NCBI RefSeq assembly: GCF_006716745.1
Contig: NZ_VFPP01000001.1
Coordinates: 1,426,001 to 1,490,000, forward strand
Length of the DNA stretch: 64,000 nucleotides
From: Saccharothrix saharensis
Lineage (GTDB): Bacteria; Actinomycetota; Actinomycetes; Mycobacteriales; Pseudonocardiaceae
Direction of reading: 5' to 3'
Positions 19,166 to 27,546 of the stretch are shown in pieces. A program made the position numbers and the translations under genes. The notes under the pieces are model-generated. The model did no database searches. It saw only the letters and a list, made by a program, of their open reading frames with translations, and was not told the origin of the DNA. Numbering within the stretch: position 1 is the stretch's first letter; each line of letters begins with the position of its first letter.

Positions 19166-21172
19166 GTGCGCCGACTGCTGACCGCCGTCCTGTGCGGGCT
19201 GCTCGTGGCGAGCCCGACCGCGGCGGCCGAACCCGCCGCCCCGACCGTGCCCCTGGCGGTGATGTCGTACAACATCCACACCGGCATCGGCGTGGACGGC
19301 CGGCTCGACCTGGCCCGGGTGGCGGCCGACATCACCGCGTCGGGCGCGGACGTGGTGGGGTTGCAGGAGGTGGACGTCCACTGGATGGCCCGCAGCGACT
19401 GGCGCGACCAGGCGGCGGACCTGGCGGCCGCGGTCGGCATGCACGTCTACTTCGCGCCCATCTACGACCTGGACCCGGCCGAACCGGGCGCGCCGCGCCG
19501 GCAGTACGGCGTGGCGGTGCTCAGCCGTCACCCGATCGTGGCGGCGGAGAACCACTGGATCACCCGGCTGTCCACGCAGACGCCGAACCCGACGCCCGCA
19601 CCCGCTCCGGGGTTCCCCGAGGTGGTGCTGAACGTGCGCGGCGAGCGCGTGCACGTCTACAACACGCACCTGGACTACCGCGCCGACCCGGCGGTGCGCC
19701 GGGCGCAGGTCGCCGACATGCTGGCCGTCCTCGCCGAGGACCGGGGCGCGCCGCGGGTGCTGCTCGGCGACTTCAACGCGCCACCGGACGCCCCCGAGCT
19801 CGCTCCGCTGTGGACGGAACTGCTCGACGCGTGGGCGTTGACGAACGGTTCGGCCCCCGGCCCGACCTACCCGGCGTCGGCGCCGGTCAAGCGGATCGAC
19901 TACGTCGCCGCCGGCTACCCGGCCCGGGTGCGGGCGACGCGGGTGGTCACGACCGGTGCGTCGGACCACCTGCCGGTGCTGGCCGAACTGGTCGTCGCCC
20001 GCCGGCCGGGCTCCCCGTGGGACGGACCGCTGCCCGACCAACGCCTCCGCCACGGCACGGCACGGCAGGCCGGGCTGGCCGCCGAGCACGTCGACCGGCT
20101 CGTGCCCGACCTGGAAGCGGGCGTGCTGGCGTCACCGCAGGCGTTCCCGGGCGGTGTGGTGCTGGTCGCGCGCAACGGCGTCATCGCACGGCACGCGGCG
20201 GTCGGGGACGCCTTGCGCTACGGGCCGGACGGCGCGGAACTGCCGCCCGACCGCCGGATCCCGATGCGCGAGGACACCATCTTCGACGTGGCGTCGCTCT
20301 CGAAGCTGTTCACCACCGTCGTGGCCATGGCGCTGGTGGAGCGCGGCCTGATCGACCTGGACGCCCCCGCCGCCGGCTACCTGCCCGAGTTCGGCCGCAA
20401 CGGCAAGCAGGACGTCACGCTCCGGCAGTTGCTGACCCACACCTCCGGGCTGCCGGCCGGGCTGGCGCTCGGCTCGTACCCGACGGTCGAGCAGCGGCTG
20501 GCCGCGGTCTACGCGGTGGCGCTCCGGTCGTCACCCGGGACGCGGTACGTCTACTCCGACCTCAGCCTCATCGTGGTCGGCAAGGTGCTGGAACGCGTCA
20601 CGGGCCGGTCGTTGCCCGACCTCGTGGCCGCGGAGGTCACCGGGCCGCTCGGGCTGCGCGACACCGGGTACAACCCGCCGGCCGAGCTGCGGCCGCGGAT
20701 CGCGCCGACCCAGTACGTCGGCGGCACCCGCGGCCTGATCTGGGGCCAGGTGCACGACTCGACCTCGTGGTACCTGGGCGGCACGGCCGGGCACGCCGGC
20801 GTGTTCTCCACCGCGCGCGACCTCGCCGTGTTCGCCCAGATGCTGCTCAACGGCGGCCGGTACGGCGATCGGCGCGTCCTGCGCGAGGACAGCGTCCGGG
20901 CGATGACGACGAACTGGAACACGGCCATCCCGGGCGCGGACCGCGGCCTCGGCCTGGACGTGAACAAGCCCGCGTTCATGGGCATGCTCACCACGCCCCA
21001 CACCGTCGGGCACACCGGCTACACCGGGACGTCCCTGGTGGTCGAGCCGGGCAGCCGGTCGTTCGTGCTGCTGCTGACCAACCGGGTGCACCCGACCGCG
21101 GCCGGCCCGGCGACCAACCCCTACCGGCGGGCCGTGGCCGACGACCTGGCGCGGGCCGTCCTGGAACGCTGA
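19166..21172 (+). CDS. Secreted fusion of an endonuclease/exonuclease/phosphatase domain with a beta-lactamase-family domain
   Basis: A 668-residue exported protein starting at GTG. After a signal peptide (to about residue 20), residues about 28-280 form an EEP-fold metallohydrolase: MSYNIHTGIG, LQEVDVHW, NTHLDYRAD, LLGDFNAPPD and SDHLPVLAEL. Residues about 300-665 form a class C beta-lactamase/DD-peptidase-fold domain. It has Ser377-Leu-Ser-Lys380 as SxxK, Tyr463-Ser-Asp465 at the YxN position and His616-Thr-Gly at the KTG position. Cotranscription with a secreted NagZ-like GH3 points to cell-wall turnover. The EEP domain could act on phosphodiesters, and the serine domain as a D-Ala peptidase or esterase; substrates are not known. 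Confidence 0.85.
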   Translation: MRRLLTAVLCGLLVASPTAAAEPAAPTVPLAVMSYNIHTGIGVDGRLDLARVAADITASGADVVGLQEVDVHWMARSDWRDQAADLAAAVGMHVYFAPIYDLDPAEPGAPRRQYGVAVLSRHPIVAAENHWITRLSTQTPNPTPAPAPGFPEVVLNVRGERVHVYNTHLDYRADPAVRRAQVADMLAVLAEDRGAPRVLLGDFNAPPDAPELAPLWTELLDAWALTNGSAPGPTYPASAPVKRIDYVAAGYPARVRATRVVTTGASDHLPVLAELVVARRPGSPWDGPLPDQRLRHGTARQAGLAAEHVDRLVPDLEAGVLASPQAFPGGVVLVARNGVIARHAAVGDALRYGPDGAELPPDRRIPMREDTIFDVASLSKLFTTVVAMALVERGLIDLDAPAAGYLPEFGRNGKQDVTLRQLLTHTSGLPAGLALGSYPTVEQRLAAVYAVALRSSPGTRYVYSDLSLIVVGKVLERVTGRSLPDLVAAEVTGPLGLRDTGYNPPAELRPRIAPTQYVGGTRGLIWGQVHDSTSWYLGGTAGHAGVFSTARDLAVFAQMLLNGGRYGDRRVLREDSVRAMTTNWNTAIPGADRGLGLDVNKPAFMGMLTTPHTVGHTGYTGTSLVVEPGSRSFVLLLTNRVHPTAAGPATNPYRRAVADDLARAVLER

Positions 21173-21197
21173 CCGCCGCGCCCAGGTCCCGCCGCGC

Positions 21198-21956
21198 TCA
21201 GGTCCCGCCGTCGAGGATGTCGTTGACGAACCGCTCGGCGAAGTCGCGGAGCTTGACGTTCTCGCGCTGGGACCGGTCCACGAGCATCGCGAACGCCTCG
21301 TCCGCGCTCACCCGGTGCACCGCCATGACCACGCCCTTCGCCTGGTCGATGACGGCGCGCGAGGTCAACGCGTGCCGGAGCTGGTCGACCTGCTCGCGAG
21401 CGCGCAGGTAGCGGCGGGCGTTGCGCAACGCACCCTCCGCGGCCGTGCAGTACAGCTCCAGCAGCGCCGCGTCGAGCGCCCGGAAGCCGTCCGGACGTCG
21501 GCTGTAGAGGTTGAGCGAGCCGGGCGTGTCCTCGTCGACGTACAGCGGCGCGGACAGGAACCCGGCGACGTCGAAGTCCCCGGTCCCCGCGGCGAAGTCG
21601 GGCCACCGGTCCGGCAGTTCGGCCACGACCGCGTGCACGACCTGCCCCGTCCGGGCGGCGTGCAAGCACGGCCCTTCACCCGTCCGGTACTGCACGAGGT
21701 CGATCTCCAGTGCCTCCCGCCGGGTCGCCGCGCCGGTCACCGGACCGGTCTCGGACACCAGCGTGACGCTGACCATGTCGGCGCCGGGCACGGCGTGCGC
21801 GGCTTGGTCGCAGATCCGGTCGAGGATGACCGCCAGGTCCTCCTCGCGGTCGAGGACCTCGGTCAACCCCGCCAACGCGCCGGTGACCACGTCCAGCCGC
21901 CGGACCAGCGTTCCGGCGACGCGGTCACCCGTCGCGACCCGCTGCCCGCCACCCAT
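21198..21956 (-). CDS. GAF-ANTAR domain antitermination regulator
   Basis: A 252-residue cytoplasmic regulator. Residues about 25-165 are a GAF sensor domain (DMVSVTLVSETGPVTGAATR, then YRTGEGPCLHAARTG). Residues about 180-245 are an ANTAR RNA-binding domain (LRHALTSRAVIDQAKGVVMA, then ADEAFAMLVDRSQ). ANTAR proteins bind paired hairpins in nascent RNA and prevent termination. ATG 21956 follows a strong GAGGAGG site. It is monocistronic; the signal and target transcripts are unknown. Confidence 0.9.
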   Translation of the reverse strand: MGGGQRVATGDRVAGTLVRRLDVVTGALAGLTEVLDREEDLAVILDRICDQAAHAVPGADMVSVTLVSETGPVTGAATRREALEIDLVQYRTGEGPCLHAARTGQVVHAVVAELPDRWPDFAAGTGDFDVAGFLSAPLYVDEDTPGSLNLYSRRPDGFRALDAALLELYCTAAEGALRNARRYLRAREQVDQLRHALTSRAVIDQAKGVVMAVHRVSADEAFAMLVDRSQRENVKLRDFAERFVNDILDGGT

Positions 21957-22285
21957 CACCCGCCTCCTCGTCCGTGCCGCCCACCGCCTGCCCCGGTGGA
22001 CGCGTCGAGGCCGCCGCGCCCGTCCCGGTCGCGTGGCCGTGTGGAACAGGGTTGCCCGTCGGCCGCGAAACCACACCGCGACGGCCGACATCACACCGCG
22101 TGACCGCACCGCCGAACCACCGCGCGGGCACCGGAATACCACCTCCGGGTGAGTGCGAATCCCGCAACCGGCGGGTGGTTCCACCGTGCCGTCGCGGGTA
22201 CTCGACCCTTACGTCAAGCAGTCGGCGACCCGCAGCCCGCGTCGGTCGGGACGGCCACCGGGCTTCGAACCCACTGGACTCCGCC
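21957..22285. other. Divergent intergenic region
   Basis: About 330 bases between the ANTAR gene and a small gene. Apart from the ANTAR ribosome site I see no clear promoter, operator or gene. Confidence 0.4.
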
Positions 22286-22504
22286 ATGGACAGCACACCC
22301 CGACCCGGGCACGGTGCGATCGTCACCTACCTCAACCCGGACGTGCACGACCCGGCCGCCTTCCTGTGCGGCATCGTCGTCGGCGCCCACGTGGTCGACC
22401 CGAAGACCGACCACGCGTGGGTCCCGGTCCTGCTGCCCGACGGCACGCTGTCGGTGCTGGACAGCAGGCACATCATCGAAGTGCGCGCGTCCGACGAACC
22501 GTGA
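22286..22504 (+). CDS. Small conserved-looking protein of unknown function
   Basis: A 72-residue protein without signal peptide or membrane helix. The body (GHGAIVTYLNPDVHDPAAFL, CGIVVGAHVVD, AWVPVLLPDGTLSVLDSRHIIEV) reads as a small beta-rich domain with coding-like codon use and ends at a strong terminator. No good ribosome site precedes the ATG. The family is not recognised. Confidence 0.55.
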   Translation: MDSTPRPGHGAIVTYLNPDVHDPAAFLCGIVVGAHVVDPKTDHAWVPVLLPDGTLSVLDSRHIIEVRASDEP

Positions 22505-22537
22505 CGGGAAGCCGCGCGCTGCGCCGGCCGGACGTGC

Positions 22538-22583
22538 GCCGAAGCCCGACCCCCGGCACCTGAGCGGGAGGTCGGGCTTCGGC
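22538..22583. terminator. Bidirectional terminator
   Basis: Perfect 14-bp inverted repeat (22538-22551 with 22570-22583) between two convergent genes. Confidence 0.8.
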
Positions 22584-22595
22584 GGGTGATCGGCG

Positions 22596-23048
22596 CTACG
22601 CCGCGCAGAACTCGTTGCCCTCGGGATCCCGCATGATCCACCAGTGCCCGACCGGCCCCTGGTCGTGCTCGCGGACGCGGGTCGCGCCCAGGCCTTCCAG
22701 TCGGGCCACGAGTCCCTCCAGGCCGTCGGGCCCGCTGTGGATGTCGATGTGCAGGCGGTTCTTGCCGGACTTGGCCTCGGGCACGTCCTGGAACAGCACC
22801 CGCCGGCCACGCCCGACGCCGCTGACCGGGTCGAACGGGTCGTCCGGGTGGCGGATGCCGGCGTAACCGCGGAAGTTCTTGCGCCCGTTGTGCTCCACGA
22901 CCGCTTCCCTGGGGAGGCGACCGGCGGCCAGCAACTGCTCGATGAGCGCGCTGGGGTCCTCCACCTCGTACTCCAGGGCGGCGGCCCAGAAGTCCGCGAG
23001 CGCGGGCGCGTTGTTGCTGTCGATGACCAACTTCCAGCTCATTGCCAT
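22596..23048 (-). CDS. VOC-family (glyoxalase-like) protein
   Basis: A 150-residue protein of the vicinal-oxygen-chelate superfamily with two beta-alpha-beta modules: LVIDSNNAPALADFWAAALE, then RLHIDIHSGPDGLEGLVARL and the C-terminal WWIMRDPEGNEFCA. Such proteins are metal-dependent lyases, dioxygenases or drug-binding proteins; the substrate is unassigned. The start is ATG 23048 (MAMSWK; ATG 23042 is possible). This codon lies inside a perfect inverted repeat, and a TATAAC -10-like element eight bases before it suggests a leaderless mRNA. Confidence 0.85.
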   Translation of the reverse strand: MAMSWKLVIDSNNAPALADFWAAALEYEVEDPSALIEQLLAAGRLPREAVVEHNGRKNFRGYAGIRHPDDPFDPVSGVGRGRRVLFQDVPEAKSGKNRLHIDIHSGPDGLEGLVARLEGLGATRVREHDQGPVGHWWIMRDPEGNEFCAA

Positions 23049-23073
23049 GTAACCGGTTATATCGGTTACATGG
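23045..23073. promoter_or_regulatory. Perfect 11-bp inverted repeat over the VOC start codon
   Basis: CCATGTAACCG, a 7-base AT-rich spacer (GTTATAT), then CGGTTACATGG. It covers the -10-like element and the start codon of the VOC gene, ideal for a dimeric repressor. No ArsR/MarR/PadR/TetR-type gene lies next to it. Confidence 0.75.
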
Positions 23074-23195
23074 CGTTCGGCGCAAGCGCGCCTGATCCGA
23101 CCCCGCGGGGGCGCCGGCGCGTTGATGCCGGTCGCGGGCGAGGTGGGCAGCGCGGCGAGCCGCTTGCCGACCGGTCGCCGATAGGCTGCGCGGGC

Positions 23196-23741
23196 ATGAC
23201 CGCGGCACTGCTGATCGTCGACATGCAGGAGATGGTGGTCCCGCTCGTCTGGCGGGGCGAAGAGCTGGCCGACCGCATCGCCGCGTTGGCGCGCGAAGCC
23301 CGGCGGCACGGTGCGCCGGTGATCGCGTTGCGGCAGGTCGGGCCCGCCGGCACGGAGTTCGACCCGGAGCGGCCGGGAACGCGGATCAGCACCCGCCTCG
23401 GCCTCGATCCGACCGACCTGGTGGTGCCCAAGGCGGCGACCGACGCGTTCTACCGCACCGACCTCGCGGCGCTGCTCGCCGCACGGGACGTGGACACCGT
23501 CGTGCTGACCGGGCTGGCCACCGACTACTGCGTGGACGCGACCGCGCGGTCGGCGTTGAGCCACGGGCTGGACGTGGTGCTGGTGCGCGACGGCCACTCC
23601 CCCGCCGCCGACGGCGACCCCGTGGCGGGACTGACCGCCGAACAGGTCGTCGAGCGGCACAACCGGCTGCTCAGCACGGCCGTGCACCCCGGCGGGACGG
23701 TGCGCCTCGTCGCGGCGGCGGAGGTGGTCTTCGGGCGGTGA
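23196..23741 (+). CDS. Isochorismatase-family cysteine hydrolase
   Basis: A 181-residue hydrolase with the complete family triad: Asp9 (LLIVDMQ), Lys79 (VVPKAATDAF) and Cys112 (GLATDYCVDAT). Length and the nicotinamidase-like TDYCVDATARSAL segment fit pyrazinamidase/isochorismatase relatives; the true substrate (amide or enol ether) is uncertain. ATG 23196 starts the conserved first strand. The frame is open back to an ATG in the VOC palindrome (23070), so an N-terminal extension is possible but unlikely. Confidence 0.88.
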   Translation: MTAALLIVDMQEMVVPLVWRGEELADRIAALAREARRHGAPVIALRQVGPAGTEFDPERPGTRISTRLGLDPTDLVVPKAATDAFYRTDLAALLAARDVDTVVLTGLATDYCVDATARSALSHGLDVVLVRDGHSPAADGDPVAGLTAEQVVERHNRLLSTAVHPGGTVRLVAAAEVVFGR

Positions 23742-23748
23742 GGCGGCA

Positions 23749-23777
23749 GGCCGGTCCGGGCGTCACCCGGACCGGCC
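23749..23777. terminator. Bidirectional terminator
   Basis: GGCCGGTCCGGG-cgtca-CCCGGACCGGCC, a perfect 12-bp stem with a 5-base loop between the convergent isochorismatase and GH12 genes. Confidence 0.85.
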
Positions 23778-23784
23778 CGGTGCG

Positions 23785-24534
23785 TCAGCCGCTGACGGAG
23801 GCCGAGAAGTTGTTGACCGCCAGGCCGACGCCGCCGTTCCACGGCTCGAAACCGGCCTGGATGCTGGTCAGGTACCAGGACGTGGTGATCGCGCCGCGGT
23901 TGCGGACGTCGTTGACGAAGTCCATGACGTTGAACGACCACGACGTGATCGGCGACGGCGCCACGTAGGAGATCACGTTGTTCGCGCCGTTGCTGCCGCG
24001 CCAGACCTGCCAGCTGCGGCCGCCGATGGTGGTGTTGCCGACGGCGCTGCCGATCGGCTGGATCGAGCCCTGCCGGTTGAACCAGATCATGATCTCCATC
24101 TGGTTGACCCCGTTGGTCTTCGGCGTCGGGTCGAGCCAGATGTCGTAGGAGGCGTTGTACGTGCCGCCCACGTAGGTGTAGCTGATCGAGGACGACGCGC
24201 TGCGGATCCGGCTGACCTGCATCGGCAGGTTGGACCCCGGCGAGCAGTTGGTGTAGTGGCAGCCGAGGAACACCGACGGGTACGACAGCGGTGCGCCGTT
24301 GGTCGGCGCCGAGCCCTGCTGCTGCGTGAGCCGGAACCCGGTCGAGGTGACGTTGATGCACTGGGTGGCCGACGTGCCCCAGCGGTTGTTCTGGACCACG
24401 TAGCGGCCCTGGATGGTGGTCGAGCCGTACTGCTCGCAGATGGTGGTGTCGGCCTGGGCCGGCCCGGCTGCGGCGACGACCGCGGTGGCGGCCATCAACC
24501 CGGCCAGCACGAGGGCGCGGACGGTCTTTCGCAT
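23785..24534 (-). CDS. Secreted GH12 endoglucanase
   Basis: A 249-residue exported cellulase. A signal peptide (MRKTVRALVLAGLMAATAVV through AQA) is followed by a glycoside hydrolase family 12 jelly-roll domain. QMEIMIWFN carries the nucleophile Glu and IQAGFEPWNGG the acid/base Glu. The N-terminal disulphide region (ICEQYGSTTIQGRYVVQNNRWG) is typical of actinomycete CelB-type enzymes. It has no separate binding module. It should cut internal beta-1,4-glucan bonds extracellularly. The start has AAGGAG five bases upstream, and a perfect CebR box 40 bases upstream predicts induction by cello-oligosaccharides. Confidence 0.95.
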   Translation of the reverse strand: MRKTVRALVLAGLMAATAVVAAAGPAQADTTICEQYGSTTIQGRYVVQNNRWGTSATQCINVTSTGFRLTQQQGSAPTNGAPLSYPSVFLGCHYTNCSPGSNLPMQVSRIRSASSSISYTYVGGTYNASYDIWLDPTPKTNGVNQMEIMIWFNRQGSIQPIGSAVGNTTIGGRSWQVWRGSNGANNVISYVAPSPITSWSFNVMDFVNDVRNRGAITTSWYLTSIQAGFEPWNGGVGLAVNNFSASVSG

Positions 24535-24573
24535 GGAACTCCTTCCGAAGGGTCCACGACGGCGGGGATCTCC

Positions 24574-24587
24574 TGGGAGCGCTCCCA
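24574..24587. promoter_or_regulatory. CebR box upstream of the GH12 gene
   Basis: TGGGAGCGCTCCCA, a perfect match to the operator of the LacI-family cellobiose-responsive repressor CebR of Streptomyces and relatives, 40 bases upstream of the endoglucanase start. Confidence 0.9.
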
Positions 24588-24649
24588 GAGTAACCCGGAA
24601 GACCTTCGGGCGCATTACGTCACACCGGGGACAAAGCGGCGCGCGGACG

Positions 24650-26032
24650 TCAGGCGAGCCCCTGGGGGAACGCGAGGACGCGGTCCGGGTCGTAGCGGCG
24701 GGCGACGCGGCGCAGGCGCGGCAGGTTGCGGCCGTAGTACGCGGTCGGCCAGTCCGGCATGTCCGGGTCGATGTAGTTGACGTAGCCGGTGCCGTGCCCG
24801 ATGGCGTCACGCAGGTCGGCCATCATGCGACGGGCCTCGGCCTCGCTGACGCCGACCACGTCGACGTAGGCCTGGGCGCTGGCGATGGCGTCGCGGTGCG
24901 GGAACGCGGTGGCGTCCGGCCGCACCCGCGCGATGGCTCCGCCGAACGTGTCGAACTGCGCCCGCCCGGTGCGCGCGCCCTCCAGCAGGGCGACGACCGG
25001 CGCCGGGTCGATCGGCCGGTGCAGCATCCGGGAGGACGCCACGAACGGCGAGCCGTCGTCCGGTCGGCACGCGGGCAGGCAGCCGGCGAAGTACCGCATC
25101 GCGCTGCCGTAGTCCATCGACCGGACCGTGCGACCGACGGGCGCGACCTTCGCGGCGAGCCGGTCGAGCAGCCGGTCCAGCTCCCGCGGCGGCCCGATCC
25201 AGCTACCGCCGACGCCGGTCGACGGCGGGCTGCCCGCGCCCACGTTGCACGCGGACCACAGACCGTCCGGGGTGCCGGGCACCCACTCCTGCCACGCGCC
25301 GAGCACGTCGGCCGCCGCGCCCGCCGGGAACGTCAGCCCGAACACGGTCACGTCGGGCGCGGGCGCGGTGTCGAACGTGAACGACGTGACGACGCCGAAG
25401 TTGCCGCCGCCACCGCCGCGCAGCGCCCAGAACAGGTCCGGCTCGGTGTGCGCGTCGACCCGGTGCGGCCCGCTGCCCGGCGGCACGATCCGCGCGCCCA
25501 GCAGGTGGTCGCACGTGAGGCCGTAGGCGCGCCCGACGACGCTGATCCCGCCGCCCAGCGCGAGACCGCCGATGCCGACCGTCGGGCACGACCCGGCGGG
25601 CAGCAACCGGCCCGCGCGCGCCAGCTCGTCGTACAGGTCGATCATCCGGACGCCCGCGCCCACCCGGACCCGGCCGCGGTCGTCCACCCGGATGGCGTCC
25701 AGCGCGGCCAGGTCGATGACGAGGCCGTGCTCGGGCACCGAGTACCCGGCGTAGCTGTGCCCGCCGCTGCGCGCCGCGACCGGGATCCGTTCCCGGGCGG
25801 CGAACTCCAGGCACCGCGCGACGTCGGACTCGTCCGCGCACAACGCCACGGCCGCGGGCCTGCGGTGCGCGTACACCGTGTTGTACGGCCGGCGCACGGT
25901 GTCGTAGACATCGTCCCCGGGCAGGACCAGCCTGCCGGTGAGCGCCCGGCGCAGCCGGTCCCAATCGCGCTCCGCCGCGCCCAGCGCGACGAGTCCGGTG
26001 GCTTGCATGAAGGTTCTGCGACCGAATTCCAT
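24650..26032 (-). CDS. FAD-linked (berberine-bridge-type) oxidoreductase
   Basis: A 460-residue flavoprotein of the PCMH/BBE family. The FAD-binding domain has RSGGHSYAGYS (His92) and PAGSCPTVGIGGLALGGG (Cys149), spaced as in enzymes with bicovalent 8-alpha-histidyl/6-cysteinyl FAD. The C-terminal BBE segment is NYIDPDMPDWPTAYYG...RRVARRYDPDRVLAFPQ. An N-terminal GRRTFMQATGLVALGAA resembles a Tat signal, so export is possible. Such oxidases act on carbohydrates or secondary metabolites; the substrate is unknown. The start is ATG 26032; the open frame upstream has no family similarity. Confidence 0.88.
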   Translation of the reverse strand: MEFGRRTFMQATGLVALGAAERDWDRLRRALTGRLVLPGDDVYDTVRRPYNTVYAHRRPAAVALCADESDVARCLEFAARERIPVAARSGGHSYAGYSVPEHGLVIDLAALDAIRVDDRGRVRVGAGVRMIDLYDELARAGRLLPAGSCPTVGIGGLALGGGISVVGRAYGLTCDHLLGARIVPPGSGPHRVDAHTEPDLFWALRGGGGGNFGVVTSFTFDTAPAPDVTVFGLTFPAGAAADVLGAWQEWVPGTPDGLWSACNVGAGSPPSTGVGGSWIGPPRELDRLLDRLAAKVAPVGRTVRSMDYGSAMRYFAGCLPACRPDDGSPFVASSRMLHRPIDPAPVVALLEGARTGRAQFDTFGGAIARVRPDATAFPHRDAIASAQAYVDVVGVSEAEARRMMADLRDAIGHGTGYVNYIDPDMPDWPTAYYGRNLPRLRRVARRYDPDRVLAFPQGLA

Positions 26033-26104
26033 GAGCACTACCCCCGCCCCATGGTCCCCCCGGTCGGGTGGCGCGCCACTCCACCGAACGGGTGGGGTGT
26101 CACG

Positions 26105-26444
26105 TTGCGGCGGCGAACTGGTCGGCGGGCTCGGGCCCGGCGGCGACGGCCGCGGTGGTGTTCGTGGTGGGCGCACCCGCGTTGTGGAGCCGTGATCGGC
26201 TCGTGGCCGGGCACGCGCGCACTGGCCACGTCGCTGCTCGTCCTGGGCGCGGGAGCCGGGTCGGCGCTCGCGGCCCCGACGCCGATGGTCGTCCCCGGTT
26301 CCGCCGCGGTCCACGGGGCGACTTCCATGGGCGTGCCCGCCACGATCACCGCGCTCATCCGGGCCACCGTCGCGCCCGTGGATCCGACCGACGCCGGTCG
26401 CGTTCACCACGGTGTTCGCCGCCGGTCGGACCGCCGGGCCGTAG
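26105..26444 (+). pseudogene. Decayed MFS transporter fragment
   Basis: Pieces of an MFS permease (YbfB/YjiJ-like by appearance) can be read in order on this strand but in shifting frames. They are TAAVVFVVGAPALWSR, then GTRALATSLLVLGAGAGSAL with HGATSMGVPATITALIRATV, then AFTTVFAAGRTAGP followed by TAG (26442-26444). At least two frameshifts separate the pieces and the N-terminal half is absent. It fills most of the gap between the FAD oxidoreductase and WYL genes. Family assignment is tentative. Confidence 0.5.
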
Positions 26445-26481
26445 CGGGCGGTGCGGTGCGCCGCGGCGGCCGTGATCGTGG

Positions 26482-27426
26482 TCAGGGTCGGGCCACCGCG
26501 GCGGCGAAGCGCGCCGCGACCGCCGCGACGGCGGCCCGCAGCTCCGGCCCGCCGTCCACGCGGAAGCCGAACGGCACGGAAGCCAGCCATTCCTGCGCGT
26601 ACATGGCCGGGTTGCTGGTGCTGCCGACGAGCACGCACCCGGCGCCCAGCGGTTCGAGGCGACCCATCGGCGGCCGGATCCACGGCGCGACCTGCTCCGG
26701 CGGCGCGTGGAACACCACGCGGGTGGCGAACTCCCAGCCGGTGCCGAGGTGCTGCTCCACGGCCGCGACCGGGTCGAGGTCGGCGGGCGGCTCGAACCCG
26801 TGCGCCGTCTGCCGCACCGCGCGCACCCGGTCGATCCGGTAGGTGCGGATGGCGTCCGCGCGGTACGAGTGGCACAGCAGGTACCAGCGCCCGTGCCGGA
26901 CCACCACGGCCCACGGGTCCACTTCGGACTCCCACTCGCCGCCGGAGTCGGTGCGGTAGGAGATCACCGCGCGGCGGCGGGCGGCGACGGCCGCGACGAG
27001 CGCGCTGGTGGTGGCGGGGTCCGGGCGGGCGGAGTTCCGGTCGGGCGCGGCCGACGCGTGCGCCCGCAGCACCGCGGCCTGCCTGCCGACGTTCTCGGGC
27101 AGCGCCCGGATGACCTTGCCCAGGGCGGCGTCCACGACGTCGTCGGCGTGGCTGTCGAGCACCGCCATGACCAGGCTCAGCGCCTCGGGCTCGGTGAACA
27201 CGACCGGCGGCAGCCGGGTGCCGCGCCCGAGCCGGTACCCGCCGTACGGGCCGCGGGTCGACTCGACCGGGATGCCCGCCTCGCGCAGGATCCCGACGTA
27301 CCGGCGCACCGCGCGTTCCGTGACGCCCAGCCCGTCGGCGAGCTCGCCGGCCGTGACGCCGGGACGTGCCTGGAGGATCTCCATGGCGCGCAGGGCTCGG
27401 GCGGTGGGGCTGAGTTCGGTCGGCAC
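26482..27426 (-). CDS. HTH/WYL-domain transcriptional regulator
   Basis: A 314-residue regulator. An N-terminal DeoR-like winged HTH (residues about 12-65: GVTAGELADGLGVTERAVRRYV, GPYGGYRLGRG) is followed by a WYL domain (PWAVVVRHGRWYLLCHSYRADAIRTYRIDRV) and a C-terminal WCX-like extension. WYL proteins sense nucleic-acid or small-molecule ligands. It is divergent from the RDD gene 120 bases away; the regulon is unknown. Confidence 0.9.
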   Translation of the reverse strand: MPTELSPTARALRAMEILQARPGVTAGELADGLGVTERAVRRYVGILREAGIPVESTRGPYGGYRLGRGTRLPPVVFTEPEALSLVMAVLDSHADDVVDAALGKVIRALPENVGRQAAVLRAHASAAPDRNSARPDPATTSALVAAVAARRRAVISYRTDSGGEWESEVDPWAVVVRHGRWYLLCHSYRADAIRTYRIDRVRAVRQTAHGFEPPADLDPVAAVEQHLGTGWEFATRVVFHAPPEQVAPWIRPPMGRLEPLGAGCVLVGSTSNPAMYAQEWLASVPFGFRVDGGPELRAAVAAVAARFAAAVARP

Positions 27427-27546
27427 ACCCGGACCTTATCCGCGACCCCGGACACCGACGCCTCCGGAGGAATCGGCCCCGGTGAGCCGGACGCGCATTC
27501 GCCGTGATGCAGAATATCGCCGATCATCCACCGTCTGGAGGACGCC

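Noticed and set aside
15932..20089. Minus-strand open frame of about 1385 codons opposite the AraC, GH3 and EEP genes
   Set aside because: Same GC shadow effect; the plus-strand genes have clear catalytic motifs and ribosome sites. A piece of it includes the true DUF2000 gene.
22255..22286. tRNA-like TTCGAA loop before the small 72-residue gene
   Set aside because: Only a T-loop-like motif; no acceptor, D or anticodon stems can be formed on either strand. At most an attachment-site remnant, without an integrase nearby.
23070..23195. N-terminal extension of the isochorismatase from ATG 23070
   Set aside because: The extra residues are Arg/Gly-rich and unlike the family, whose first strand begins at ATG 23196.
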